Source of the DNA: Triplophysa rosa
Lineage: Eukaryota; Chordata; Actinopteri; Cypriniformes; Nemacheilidae
DNA length: 64,000 nt
Reading direction: 5' to 3'
Assembly (NCBI RefSeq): GCF_024868665.1
Contig: NC_079907.1
Span: 18,743,000-18,806,999, forward strand
A program made the position numbers and the translations under genes. Numbering within the stretch: the stretch's first letter is position 1; every line of letters starts with the position of its first letter. Under the pieces are notes generated by a model. That model had not been told where the DNA came from, made no database searches, and was given only the letters and a program-made list of their open reading frames with translations. Positions 52,121 through 63,260 of the stretch are shown here, piece after piece.

Positions 52121-52732
52121 TGTAATAAAGTATCAGATTTGTGTTGCCAGTTTAAAGTTGTGATCACTGTGGGGCATCTGTTAGAATGCACACGTCTCCG
52201 GTTTTCATAAACTTGACTTTAATTCAACTCTTCTCATCAATACAGGTAGACAGGTGGTGTGTGGTTCTACAGAAAATACATTAACAGCTTTAAGTATTTA
52301 CATTACCAAAGACTGCTGGTAACTATAATTGTATGTACATAGTACAAACAATGAATAATTATTAGAAAAACAGTGTATCTCACCATGTAAGACTAAGCAT
52401 AAGTATCCACATGCTCTTAGCAATAGCACATTTGCACTATCAACATGGGTGACGCATTATAAGTAACTCAAATAGCAGCAGATAATATCAACAATACGTT
52501 GTTTAAGACAGTATAACGTAAGGTTAATTATTTGTACCACTATTAGTAGGTTAAATCCAATATTAACATTAGGAATTGTCAAACTGACAGTAAGCAAAGT
52601 GCTGCATCATTATGTGATCCACGATTATACGGTAGATAATTATATCTAAGATCGCACAGTCCTTCCGGGATTGTAATGACTGGTCCTTTAGCACCCTCTA
52701 CTGGATGGCAACATACTGTTCCCTTTGCAACA
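52121..52732 (-). repeat. 5' LTR of the BEL/Pao element
   Basis: Plus-strand boundaries are TGTAATAAAGTATC and CCCTTTGCAACA. It is highly similar to 44565-45168 over the shared part (for example GCTCTTAGCAATAGCAC, GGAATTGTCAAACTGACAG). Around 52652 it lacks about 125 bases found in the 3' LTR (44924-45076). Confidence 0.85.
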
Positions 52733-54945
52733 ATTATAGAAATAAGAAAAGGGCAGTTGAAAATTTTTATCAGATCAGAATCGTGAATCGTTTCGTGAGC
52801 TGAGTAAATCATTACATCCCTAATAATCAGTATCCCTAATTGACATTTTTTCACACTATTGTATAGCTTAAAAACAGCCGATGACCTGGGCAGATATATC
52901 CTGTCAATCAAAAGCGGACAGGAAAATGCAATGAATTTGTGCTCTGTATATAGAAAATGTAGAGAAACATCACCAGTTTGATGTTATTAGTCTGAATTAA
53001 TAACATTCAGAAAGTTAAGAAATGTTCATTTAATCTTTTGAATAAATATCGGCACACAGGCACGTACAAAGGGGGGGAGGGGGGATGGGGGTGTGGGGCG
53101 GAGGGAGCTTGAGCACCTGCCTCTTCGGCCCTTAATGCTGAAAGTGCCCTTTTGTCAAGGCAAAAAAAGATATATTTTTGTAATTAAAGGCCATTCTTGT
53201 AAAGGCCTGCTCAATCTAACTATTAGTAAAATGAATGAATAATAATTTAACCCTTAATAAATGACTCGCGTGATGACCTTTCACCTGACGACCTCATCTG
53301 GGAGGACTCCTCACGTTCAGACGCCTTCAATAGATTAGCACATTTCCAGGATAGCCTACTGTTCGCGGTTGCCGGGTAAGTGGTGTTTTCAGGGGAGCTG
53401 TGTGCTTGTTTACTTATAACTGTATTAATTATTATTATTGTAAGAAGTAGTAGTATTTCACAAGAACGCTGTGAAGAGAGCATGCACGGCTGTTGTGTGT
53501 GTAACGTTAGCCTGCTCTGAACTGACGTGACGTTAGCTGCAGCTAATGTTACTTCTACACACAGCAATATATAAACAAATGTGCTTATTCACTTCTTGAA
53601 TCAATGTTTGTTGTTTGGGGACAAGTTTAACGGGCGTTGAGGGTTCTGGTCTTTTTATATTATTTATAATTATATTTATTTAGACTCTCTAATCGGAAAT
53701 ACGTTTACTAAGATTTTACTTGCCTAATGATTTTAAATTAAAGACAACGTTTGACAGAAGTTGAATGTGAGCACTTTATTTGTAGTCAAGGCAGGAAACA
53801 ATGAATTCTACAGTAACAACCAACATATGTACAGAAATAAAAAAGTATGATTTCTATAGGCAGTAAATTATCTTTGAGAACACACATGAAGACATGAGTC
53901 GATTGAAACAGTGAAATAAAAGGGATTTTAAAACACACCCAACAATCACTTTCAGTCGGAAGCAGCTTAATTTCAGAACATCAGCATGAGAAGAGCATCG
54001 CATTGTCTCAACACACGCTTGTCGCAGCAGACGGCAGCTGTGATCTCTCCTGTCTGCTTTGGTGACGTGTTGCAGTCAAAGGAGCCGCGGCTCAGCATGA
54101 CGGCAGATGTGTGGGTGTGGCCCACGCCGCTGGAACACACTTCACCTCCGGCTCCCTTCCTCACCGCCTCGGGCCGACCTTGATTTTACTCGGCTGAGAC
54201 CACGGAAACTTCCTTTAGCTTCACTCAAGGCAGAGGCCATGCTGGGTTTCTAAAAATACATACGACCACCATCATGCATCAAGGTGTGTTTGAGGAACAG
54301 AAGACACGTTCCTGATCGGCACTATGGTTCAGCAGTAGATAGCTCTTTGAAAATTCTTTGACATTGAAGAGATGTTGTGCAGTTCAGGTTTTTAAAGAAG
54401 TCACTTTTAATGGACACTTTAAAACAACTTTGAGTGCACAATCGCAAGCAGCATTGCAAAGTCGCGTGGTTGAAACTACAGGTCAAGAGCTGTGTTTAGA
54501 AGAATCGTTCCTTATTATTATGACATGTAGACTTACATGCATCAAGTTTTTGCAAGCAACATGCAGTGCATTCTATATCCATCATTCTAAATGTATACAA
54601 ATTCAATTTTACTTATTTTAGTTTGTAAAACTAAGCGCTGTTGTTTGAAAAGTGCGCATGATCATGACCTGCGTCAGTGGTGCCTTCAGCTGTATGGCTG
54701 TACGCACTGTGCCTACCATGAAAGGGCACCAATTAATTCAGTTTTTTTTCATTATTTTTTTATTATTAATCAAGCAAGGGAGAATGAGAATAAATAAGTG
54801 TATGCAAGCATGTGTGTTGTAAAGTCAAACGTGTGTATGTGCGTCGACTTTGTGGGGGATGGGCGAAAATAAGTCTGACTGGCTAGTGTAGTTTGGTTTA
54901 ATTGGTGCTTTTCCCCCACACACGAAAACGGCCTAGTTACTGTAA
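52733..54945. other. Mostly non-coding; G-rich patch
   Basis: At 53071-53106 there is a strongly G-rich run (GGGGGGGAGGGGGGATGGGG and on) with quadruplex-forming potential; it may belong to the 5' end of the hAT element whose transposase begins near 54950. The rest has short frames. A possible terminal exon on the minus strand is listed separately. Confidence 0.45.
53770..54190 (-). other. Possible 3' terminal exon (weak)
   Basis: On the minus strand an open frame from about 54190 to 53973 (EVCSSGVGHTHTSAVMLSRG, ending CDALLMLMF) is followed some 190 bases later by AATAAAG at about 53776, a polyadenylation signal. GTGGTCTCAG at about 54195 could be a splice acceptor. The base composition is more GC-rich than the neighbourhood. 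I do not recognise the protein, and the frame is short enough to be chance. Confidence 0.2.
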
Positions 54946-56760
54946 GTGCTTTCAAATCTGGCACAAAATGAGGTACCTGTTAGCTGCCTAGTTACAGTAA
55001 CTGACGTGTCAGATATAGGCACATTTAAAGCAGATGATCTTAAATCGTCCTCTAATTCCGTTAAACTCAGTGCACTGCAAAGTAGATTCAGACCGCCCAG
55101 AGACTGGGTCGTTCCATCAAGATTCATTTTTTGGGAAACAAAGACAAATCCCTGCTGAGTTTTTCAACGAAACGTTATATCCGACGTTGAGATACAATAT
55201 GTCACAGGATGGCCTGCTCTGTGTTGCCTGAATACTTTTCTCATCTGGCGACATAATTCTCAGGACAAAGCCACTCAGTGACTGGAGTAATGTAAAAAAA
55301 TAGTCACAAAGCATCTATCTACACAAGCACACCAGATTGCTCAGTTACGTGCATCAGATTTTCTTAGTGTGTGTACAGGAATAAAACAGTAGATTTCTTC
55401 AGTGTTAGACCGTTCTCACCAAGACACTCTAGAACGCAACAAGTATGATTTGCAAGCAATAATTGATTTAATTGCTGTTTTTGGACAGCAAAATGTACCT
55501 CTTAGAGGTCATACGGATGAATGCAGCAATGTCCACGCGTTTCTTAACTTTCGTGCAGAGGGTGATGCAACCTTAAAAAAGTACATCCATCTTGCACCTT
55601 CAAACGCAAATTACTGTGGACATCAAATACAAAACGAAATAATTCAATTGTGTGGAAACAGATTCAGAACACAATTCTTGAAAAATGCAAACAAGCCCAA
55701 TGGTTTTCTCTGCTCTCTGACAAAACAGCTGACATTAGCATTTCAGAACAAATCTCGTTATTAGTCCGCTATGTGGATTGTGATTCTGGAAACTTTTCCG
55801 TTCGTGAGGACTTTTTGTGTTTCATTTCCACCGCTGATACCACCCACGACACCTTAACAAAAACGTTGCAAGAAAAGCTAGAAGAATTTAAATTAAATTA
55901 AAACCCAGCAAAATAGTGGGACAGGGATATGATGGGGCTGGAAACGTAAGTGGCAAGGTGTGAGTGGTTCAAGCCCACATTAAACAGCTGTATCCGGCTG
56001 CCACCTATGTGCATTTCAGAAATCATGCACTTAATTTGGCAATATTGCACTCAACGCATTTCCTGTTGGTTTGAAATGCACTGAATGCTGTAAAAGACAT
56101 TGTGTCTTTCATATCAGCTTCACCTAAACGGCTGCAAAGGTTTTTGAGTGACAGCTGCATAAATCAGCATTTACAAAAGTTTTCAGATACACGCTGGTCT
56201 CAGCATGATGTGTGCATCAGCACTGTCATCCAAAACTACGAGAATATCTATATGACAATGGATCAACTGAAGACTGAGGGTGACCCCAGAAGCTGCAATA
56301 CAGCGATGTCTCTTAGCAGAACAATGGAGTCGTTTGATTTCATTATCAGCATTATTGTGATCCAGGGTTTATTGCAATATCTAACGCCTCTTAGCCACAG
56401 CTTGCAAAACCCAACTTGTGATTTACCGAGTGCTGGTAGTAATGCTAGTAGGTTAGTGACGCTGCTTCAAAATAAAAGGGAAGATTCGACTTTCGGAAAA
56501 ATGTGGGATCAAACTTGTGAGTTGGCGGCCAAACTTCATATCAATCCCTTGGTCCCTTGCATAGTAATAATGGAGACAAAGAGGTCAAACACAACAGCAA
56601 CAACCCCAAAGGACTATTGGTGACGAAATCTATTCCTTCCATTTATAGATTACCTCGCATCTGTAAAAGACCACCCACTGGCCCAACGACGGAATCCAAC
56701 GGCGTGGTTGAAGGGATCTCGTGTTCTGCTTCTCCTCAGCGATTTCTACATGAAGTTATT
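54946..56760 (+). pseudogene. hAT transposase (TTF finger, DUF4371 type), N-terminal and central
   Basis: Blocks in order: a TTF-type zinc-finger region (IPAEFFNETLYPTLRYN, DGLLCVA, followed in another frame by TKPLSDWSN and HLSTQAHQ), then DTLERNKYDLQAIIDLIAVF, HTDECSNVHAFLNFRAEGD, IQNEIIQLCGNRFRTQ, FSLLSDKTADISISEQISLL, VREDFLCFIS, GQGYDGAGNVSGK and YVHFRNHALNLAILHS. Next comes SDTRWSQHDVCISTVIQNYE up to about 56640 (NLFLPFIDYL). The pattern is that of ZMYM1-like or Tip100-like hAT transposases. Several stops (for example after ALCCVA near 55230 and in GKV-TGA at 55962) and shifts show it is dead. The C-terminal domain is displaced to 58440. Confidence 0.78.
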
Positions 56761-57433
56761 TAAAAACTGTTACAATTTGGTTCAATTTACATGACTCTGT
56801 GGTTAAGACCGATCTGACTCCAATTTTATTATAATATCAAATAAGTTATATGACATTTCCAATGTATCTGTTGATCATAGTTAATTTTATCTGTAAATAT
56901 TCATACTTTATATATATATATAGCTATCCTTTCGTTTCGGACCTGCAGTCGCACAGAGTCTTACGCCGGCCGGGTTCGTGGATCTCACAGTCACAAAACT
57001 GTCAGTTCTGATCTTTAGTCAGAGGTTGCCGGGTAAACTAATATCATTAAGTCTGGCCGCCCAATACTTGCTCAGAAACATAACAATAGTTATTTTAGAA
57101 ATGATCATGCAACTTGCTAAGGCAGGTGATAGGTGGAATTCTGGTACATGTGAGCATTAATAAATATGCCCCATTTTTAGTTTAAAATCAAAACTCCAGT
57201 CAATCCTATCCTGACATGTTGCTTTTGCGATAACAAAACAGGCTCCTTTCAATTTACCAGTAATAACAGACTCATTCAGATATAATCAACAATAACAATT
57301 TATTATGCCAGGCAGGTACAACATTAATTAAAATCATAGAATTCTCATACAAAGAAAATTCAAACTTAATAAACAAAGATGATCAACATAATATAAGAAT
57401 AAAATAAAACCACAAAGTTTATCATACCTGGCA
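56761..57433. other. Non-coding insert between the halves of the hAT gene
   Basis: AT-rich with a short (TA) run near 56910. No recognised repeat end. It separates the transposase halves together with the minisatellite. Confidence 0.4.
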
Positions 57434-57836
57434 AAATCGAGACACACAGTTGCAGTGCGGGAAGTTCTGGTTACAGATGCTTCCAAATCGAGATACACAG
57501 TTGCAGTGAGGGATGTTCTGGTTACAGATGCTTCCAAATGAGACACACAGTTGCAGTGTGGGAAGTTCTGGTTACAGATGCTTCCAAATCGAGACACACA
57601 GTTGCAGTGTGGGAAGTTCTGGTTACAGATGCTTCCAAATCGAGACACACAGTTGCAGTGTGGGAAGTTCTGGTTACAGATGCTTCCAAATCGAGACACA
57701 CAGTTGCAGTGTGGGGAGTTCTGGTTACAGATGCTTCCAAATCGAGACACACAGTTGCAGTGTGGGGAGTTCTGGTTACAGATGCTTCCAAATCGAGACA
57801 CACAGTTGCAGTGTGGGAAGTTCTGGTTACAGACTT
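57434..57836. repeat. 51-bp minisatellite, eight copies
   Basis: The unit contains GAGACACACAGTTGCAGTG and TTCTGGTTACAGATGCTTCC. Units start at 57438, 57489, 57540, 57591, 57642, 57693, 57744 and 57795, an exact period of 51 bases. Copies 3-8 differ at only one or two sites (GGGAAG or GGGGAG). Since 51 is 3 x 17, five of the six frames stay open and give apparent 17-residue repeats. This is best read as a recently expanded tandem repeat. Confidence 0.95.
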
Positions 57837-58439
57837 TTACTTTTGCCAATGCATCTTATATACCCAGATGTAACAAAGAATCCAATAGTCAGTGAGAAAT
57901 TTTGTTTATTTGTTTTCTTGTGACTGAAGAGAACATCAAATGGGATCAGGGCAGGTGCAAGTGCAGGTTATGTCCTAAAGTTAAAAAGCTCTAATACACT
58001 CTTTGAAGGAACTAGACCCTTTTACCCATCGCACCATGACCTCAAAAACAATACCAAACATGATGATCAAAACTTCATAATATGACAATAAATTAGATAC
58101 AAAGTATAACGTGTAAGCATTTTCCCAGTGATCAGGGCCTGAAGAGATTGAAGGGGAGGGGAGAGGTTCCTGGGCATCAACAACCCCTGATGGGAGGGCA
58201 GGATATAATTTCCTCAGGATCTAGCAACAAATGGGCTTTTATTGTTTTGTGTCTCAACATCACAAACAAACTCAGTTCTTAGTACTTGTCCAGCTGCCTT
58301 AGTACACATCTGAAGTGAGAGACCGAGTTTGCCTGGCACTCCCATGACTGAAAGGCCAGTATTTGCTGCCGGACAAACAGTCAGAACTGTCGTACACAGT
58401 ATGACAGCAGATAAAAAAGGAGTACGGGGCACTAATGCC
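57837..58439. other. No recognisable gene
   Basis: Short frames only; no motif or boundary that I can defend. Confidence 0.4.
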
Positions 58440-58795
58440 TAATCCATGGTGCTGATGTTGAACTAGACCTGTGGAGGCAATTTAACAGCACAGCACGCAG
58501 CAGCAGTGACATTTGTCAGGTGTTAAAGAACACTGGAATTCTTCCTGAATTTGCATTGTGTACTGAAAGTTCTTCTAACTATGCCAGTGTCCACGCCTCT
58601 GAAGAGTTGTCTTTTAGCACACTGAGACGCCTGAAGACATATTTATGCAATACGATGACTGACAACAGGTTTACTGGACTTGCCCTAATGAACATTCATC
58701 ACAAGATTAAAATCAACAGCAAGGAAATGCTTAAACAATTCTATGCGACCGGGAGGAGGAGAGTAAGCTTCACAGAGGTAAGCAAAGTTTAGCTT
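58440..58795 (+). pseudogene. hAT transposase C-terminal dimerisation domain
   Basis: The frame reads LDLWRQFNSTARSSS-like sequence, then FALCTESSSNYASVHASEEL and SFSTLRRLKTYLCNTM, then RFTGLALMNIHHKIKINSKE. This is the hAT C-terminal dimerisation block (ERxFSxLRxLKxxxRxTM...RLxxLALxxIH). It belongs to the transposase at 54946-56640 but is separated by 1.8 kb of unrelated DNA. The usual segment between the two parts is missing, so insertion was accompanied by deletion or replacement. Confidence 0.8.
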
Positions 58796-59241
58796 TTATT
58801 AATAATTTTGTGTGCCATTTGCGTGTATTTGCATGTGTGAGCACTTTATAGTGAGTGGGGGTAGTTCTGTGCGTACCCTGAGATAAAATCCTGCAGGCGC
58901 CCCTGACCTGCGTGCTCTGTGACCCTGAGGAATCCCTGGACGGAATGACGTAGGAGGAAACTTATGAATGAATTAAATATTGTGAAATAAAACAACAGAT
59001 AACAAAAATAGAATAACAAAAGTAGTCCTTAAATGCAATGTGTGTTATTTAGTATTTACAGCAAGAATTTGACATTAATTCGATCTGAACGTATTTATTA
59101 GTAGACGCCATTACTCCACCACCTGTGTGGTGTCATCAACTAGATTGCTGAACCAACTTGGTTCAAACAATTGATCTCTGACAGAGTTACTATGGTTTCG
59201 GAAAAAAGTCGTAGCTCCCCAATGACGCATCGTACTATGGT
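58796..59241. other. No recognisable gene
   Basis: This stretch includes GCAGGCGCCCCTGACCTGCG near 58894, which may be the right end of the hAT element above, then plain spacer up to the DIRS left end. Confidence 0.4.
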
Positions 59242-59432
59242 GTTCCCTTTCTGTCAGTCTCTCGACGTTGTGTCGAGCCGACAGATGGGGTTTGCTCTTG
59301 AGAACCTATCAACTTCTGACTAGTTTAGAAAAGGCCAATGAAATTGGCGAATGCAATTTGCATGCCGGACTCTGCCCCCGGATATCCGGGTATAAAAGGG
59401 AGACGGTGTGCTGCATTAATTCACCTTTTGTT
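59242..59432 (+). repeat. Left ITR of DIRS copy 4
   Basis: Nearly the same as 20949-21153 (GTCGAGCCGACAGATGGGG, CTAGTTTAGAAAAGGCC, GGGTATAAAAGGGAGACGG). The TATA candidate is at about 59388. Its inverse partner starts at 63965. Confidence 0.85.
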
Positions 59433-59799
59433 CTTCGGAGACTTCACACTGATCGATTTCGAGACTTCAATCTCTACGCCGATTTACTGCTGGAATCTTA
59501 TGACGTGGTGCAGCGGACGGTCCCTTCCTGCAGCGACTTTCCCCTGGGCGTCTCGGCAGTTACAGAAGTGTTCGAGTTTTTTTCTAAAAGAGAAAATTTC
59601 TCCAGCGTGGCATGTCTCTGCTGTTCTCATGGGTGCAACACACTCATCGAGGAGGGGGACGGACACGATGTCTGCTTCCAGTACGCTGGGGCAGACGTTG
59701 TGGATACGTCCTGCTCGCACTTCAGGCGGTTGACGATTCAGACATTGCGTCACAGGCGGCTGTGTTCCCACGGGACTCAGCCACCACCTCGTCTGCTCC

Positions 59800-60720
59800 C
59801 CGTTCCATGACAGCAGGACTACGGCCCTGCCACCCACTAGCGGCGGCGGCCATCTGGGGGGCTCGACCTAGACTCCGGTCCAAAGCATGTGGGGTCTCGG
59901 CATCACTGGTGTCGAGAGCTCACATTGCGGCGGACCAAGCTGCCTCCTCTCTCCACGCTATGGCTCCTGCCAGGCCAAGGCGTTGAGAGAGTTCCACGAG
60001 GGTAAGACCGACCCAGCGCTTATGCAGGAACTCCACGCGCCACCGACCTCGCTCTACGGGTGACCAAGGTGACCGTGGGTCGGGCGATGTCCACACTTGT
60101 GGTCCATGAGAGACACCTTGCACCTTGGCTGAACCTTGCGCAGATGAGTAACGCCGAGAATGTCCGCTTTCTTGACGCACCCATCTCGCAAGGGGGGGCT
60201 GTTTGGTGATACTGTCTAGCCGCAGTTCTCAACAGTAAAGAAGCAGACAGAGGATATCAAGCATATCCTCCCCCGTCGCGACTCGGCCGCCCTCGGCCGT
60301 CGAATCCCATGCAACGTCTGCTTCGCAGCAGCCCTGGTCCTCTTCGATGCCCTCCGGCTCTGGCGCCCCCCACTCAGGCGCCCCCCCCCCGGAAGAGACA
60401 TCGAAGAGGAGACCATCGCCCCATCAGCAGCCACGGCGAAAGTGGCCCTCATGGGAAGACCCCAGGGAGATTGAGAATACCATCGGGCCCGACCCCAGCC
60501 ACTCCATCGCTGGGGGATCGGAGAGGGATAGTTCCTGCCCCGTCTCACCACCTCTGGCCCCCTCCGGGGGGATAGCACCCGCTTACTCAAAAAGAGTTTC
60601 CTCTCTCTCTGTGTCATTACAGCCGCTCCCACCCTCGGCACGACGGTGGACGGCAACTCGACGTTGCGCCAAGGCGAAGCACAACGTTGAGTATAAACAC
60701 CAGCCCTCAGCACTCTCAGT
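59800..60720 (+). pseudogene. DIRS gag-like ORF, frameshifted (copy 4)
   Basis: Blocks are SKACGVSASLVSRAHIAADQ and AASSLHAMAPARP, followed in shifting frames by translations of GGTAAGACCGACCC and GCGATGTCCACAC, and by a histidine, proline and arginine-rich part (PRRDSAA-type). The product is the putative nucleoprotein of DIRS elements. At least three frame changes (about 59985, 60080, 60180). Much of this region is absent from copy 3. Confidence 0.55.
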
Positions 60721-60839
60721 CAGCAATCGCCAGGCAGGAAAAACAGCAGAGCCGATCTCCTCCCTGGGGGCCCTCCCCCGGCAAGGGATCCGTATTGCTG
60801 GCCATCGAACCACCCCCTGCGGGGGCGATGAAGCAGATC

Positions 60840-61830
60840 AAACCCATAGTCCCCCTGTCTCGGTTCCTTGGAGAATGGCAGCTTCCCAGGCCGTCAGGCT
60901 GGCTAGGGAGGACGATCCATCTCAGCTACGCGATCCAGTTCGCCAGATGCCCTCCCAAATTTCGGGGCATCCTCTGTACCTCAGTCAGAGGTGCTTTGGG
61001 CCGAGGTTGCCACCCTTCTGGTGTAGGGAGCAATCGAGCCCGTCCTACCAGCAGAGATGTTCAACAGGTTTTACAGCCCGTACTTCATTGTCCCAAGAAA
61101 GGGACCGAGATCTGCGTGCCCTGAACAAGCACCTACACAAGCTGCTGTTCAGGAGGATCACGCAGAAGCGCATCCTGACGTCTGTCAGATGTCAGGACTG
61201 GTTCATGGCAATCGACCTTAAGGACACGTACTTCATGTCTCTTTCCTCCCTCGACATCGGCCGTCCCTACGGTTCGCTTTTGAGGGGCGGGCATAGCAGT
61301 ACAGGGTCCTCCCCTTCGTCTGTCCCTGTCTCCACGTGTCTTCATGAAGATCGTGGAAGCCGCCCTCCTTCCCCTCAGGGAAAGAGGTGTGCGGGTACTG
61401 AACTATCTCGACGACTGGCACATTTTGTCACACTCGCGAGATCTGTTGTGTACACACAGGGACCAGGTGCTCCGGCACCTAGATCGGTTGGGGCTACAGG
61501 TCAACTGGGAAAAGAGCAAGCTCTCCCCCGTGCAGAGCATCCTCTTTCTCGGTATGGAATTCGACTCGGTCTCCATGACAGCGCGACTGACTACAGAGCG
61601 TGCCCAGTCAGTGTTGAACTGCCTGAAGGTTCTCAGGCAGTCAGCGGTCCCCTGAAACAATTTCAGAGGCTCCTGGGATACATGGCATCCTCGGCGGGGG
61701 TGGTCCCCCTCGGGTTGATGCACATGCGACCGCTCCAACACTGGCTACAGAGCCGGGTTCCTCGGAGAGCGTGGCACACCGGCAGCAGGCGTATGGTCAT
61801 CACGCCTGTCTGCTGACGCACCCTAACCCC
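60840..61830 (+). pseudogene. DIRS reverse transcriptase (copy 4)
   Basis: Blocks are ISYAIQFARCPPKFRGIL-like sequence near 60925, FTARTSLSQERDRD (damaged FIVPKK region with a deletion), LHKLLFRRITQKRILTSV, motif A FMAIDLKDTYF at about 61205, then, after a shift, RERGVRVLNYLDDWHIL (motif C YLDD, about 61385-61435) and QVNWEKSKLSPVQSILFLGM. The thumb-like end LLGYMASSAGVVPLGLMHMR is in another frame. Catalytic Asp residues are conserved but not in one frame. Confidence 0.78.
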
Positions 61831-61839
61831 CTGGTCTTC

Positions 61840-62375
61840 TATGACCTTTTTGCGGACAGGAGTCCCCCTAGGTCAAGACACGTCGTGGTGATGACGGATG
61901 CCTCCCTGCAGGGTTGGGGTGCCGTGTGCAACGGGCACGCAGTGTCGGGGCGGTGGACGGGCCCCCGCCTGCGTTGGCATATCAACTGCCTAGAGTTGTG
62001 GGCTGTGCTACTTGCACCGAGGAGGTTACAACCTCTCGTGTGGGGCAAGCACGTGCTGGTCCGGACGGACAGCACAGCTGCTGTGGCGTATATCAATCGT
62101 CAGGGTGGCGTTTGCTCACGGCAGCTAACACGACTCGCCCGACACCTCCTTCTTTGGAGTCAGCAGGTGATCAGCTCCTTGCGAGCCACACACATCCCAG
62201 GCGTCCTGAACCAGACATCCGACGCGCTCTCTCGTCAGTCGACGCCTCGTGGAGAGTGGCGACTCCATCCCCGCGCCAGCTCATTTGGGAGCAGTTCGGC
62301 CAGGCACAGGTGGACCTGTTGCCTCCCCGGACTCCACCCATTGTCCACTTTGGTACTCCCTGACCGAGGCACCCC
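61840..62375 (+). pseudogene. DIRS RNase H (copy 4)
   Basis: This is the best RNase H of the window: VVMTDASLQGWGAVCNGH (Asp), INCLELWAVLLA (Glu), VLVRTDSTAAVAYINRQGG (Asp) and GVLNQTSDALSRQS (final Asp) are all in one frame from 61771 to about 62270. The frame continues into the spacer before the recombinase. The RT in front of it is broken, so it cannot act as part of a working polyprotein. Confidence 0.78.
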
Positions 62376-62399
62376 TCGGCACGGATGCCCTTGCGCACA

Positions 62400-63260
62400 G
62401 CTGGCCGCGGGACAAGCGGAAGTATGCCTTCCCCCCCAGTGAGCCGCATTGCACAGACCCTGTTGCACAGAAGTGATACTAGTTGCGCCCTACTGGCCCA
62501 ACCGGACTTGGTTCTCAGAGCTGGTGCTTCTGATAACAACTCCCCCCTGGCTGATTCCCCTGACAGAGGACCTTCTGTCACAGGGGAAGGGCACGTAACG
62601 GCATCCCAGGCAGACCCTTGGAACTTCCATGTCTGGACGGGACGAGAAGATCCTGAGTGGCCCACCCCCTGCGATGGTTGGGACATCTCTCAGGCTATTG
62701 GCCTAGGCCACTAGTCGGCTATACGCCTATAAGTGGCGCCTCTTCTCGTCCTGGTGCTCCTCTCGAAGAGAAGACCTGCGGAGTTGCTCAATCGGGAACA
62801 TGCTGTCCCTTCCTCAAGAGAGACTGGAGAGTTACCTCTCATCCCCTGCTCACTGGCAGTGTATGTAGCCGCTACGGCCGCTCATCACGACTCAGTTGCT
62901 GGGAAGCCTCTGGGACAGCACGACCTGGTCATTAGGTTCCTAAGGGGCGCGAGAAGGTGACCGCCTCATCCGCGCCCTGTACCCTCTTGTCTGTTTTGGA
63001 GGTCAGCAGAGAGGGCTGTCTCCAAACAGAGGCTGGCGCATTGGATCGTGGATGCCGTCGCTACGGCATACCGATCTCAAGATCGCCCCTGCCCGTTAGG
63101 AGTGAGGCACACTCCTCATGGGCACTGGCTCAGGGCGCCTCTCTGGCAGACATCTGCAGAGCTGCGGGGTTGGGCTATGCCCATCTCCTTCGCGAGGTTC
63201 TACAACCTACGCGTGGAACCGGTGTCAGCCCACGTCCTGCAAGGCAACATGTAGGACCGG
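62400..63260 (+). pseudogene. DIRS tyrosine recombinase with internal deletion (copy 4)
   Basis: N-terminal sequence near 62720-62870 (GYTPISGASSRPG frame, equivalent to YAHRWRLFSSWCSS in another frame) is followed by ATTAGGTTCCTAAGGGGCGCG at 62931. At about 62989 the sequence jumps from GTACCCTCTT to GTCTGTTTTGGAGG; the part present at 23540-23910 in copy 3 (several hundred bases) is lost. CTCTT is shared by both deletion borders. The C-terminal part keeps ASLADICRAAG but the HxxR box is damaged (ACTCCTCATGG). Confidence 0.7.

Larger units (their letters stand above)
44565..52732 (-). mobile_element. BEL/Pao LTR retrotransposon, multiply interrupted
   Basis: On the minus strand: 5' LTR (52732-52121), primer-binding site for tRNA-Tyr (52118-52101), gag, protease, reverse transcriptase, RNase H, integrase, and a 3' LTR (45168 to about 44565) lacking its distal portion. 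Inserted in it are a hAT (48534-49298, containing a SINE) and a solo LTR (49471-50007). The 5' LTR lacks about 125 bases present in the 3' LTR. All genes carry stops or shifts. The outer target duplication is lost because the 3' LTR is truncated. Confidence 0.88.

Noticed and set aside
57438..57836. Tandem zinc-finger gene suggested by regularly spaced Cys and His residues
   Set aside because: The spacing does not match a C2H2 finger, and the near-identical 51-base units indicate a minisatellite.
57334..57849. A cysteine-containing 17-residue repeat protein on the minus strand
   Set aside because: The frame is produced by the 51-base minisatellite; other frames across it are equally open and there is no supporting gene structure.
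60216..60713. Minus-strand 165-codon ORF in DIRS copy 4
   Set aside because: It is antisense to the gag-like region and matches no element gene.
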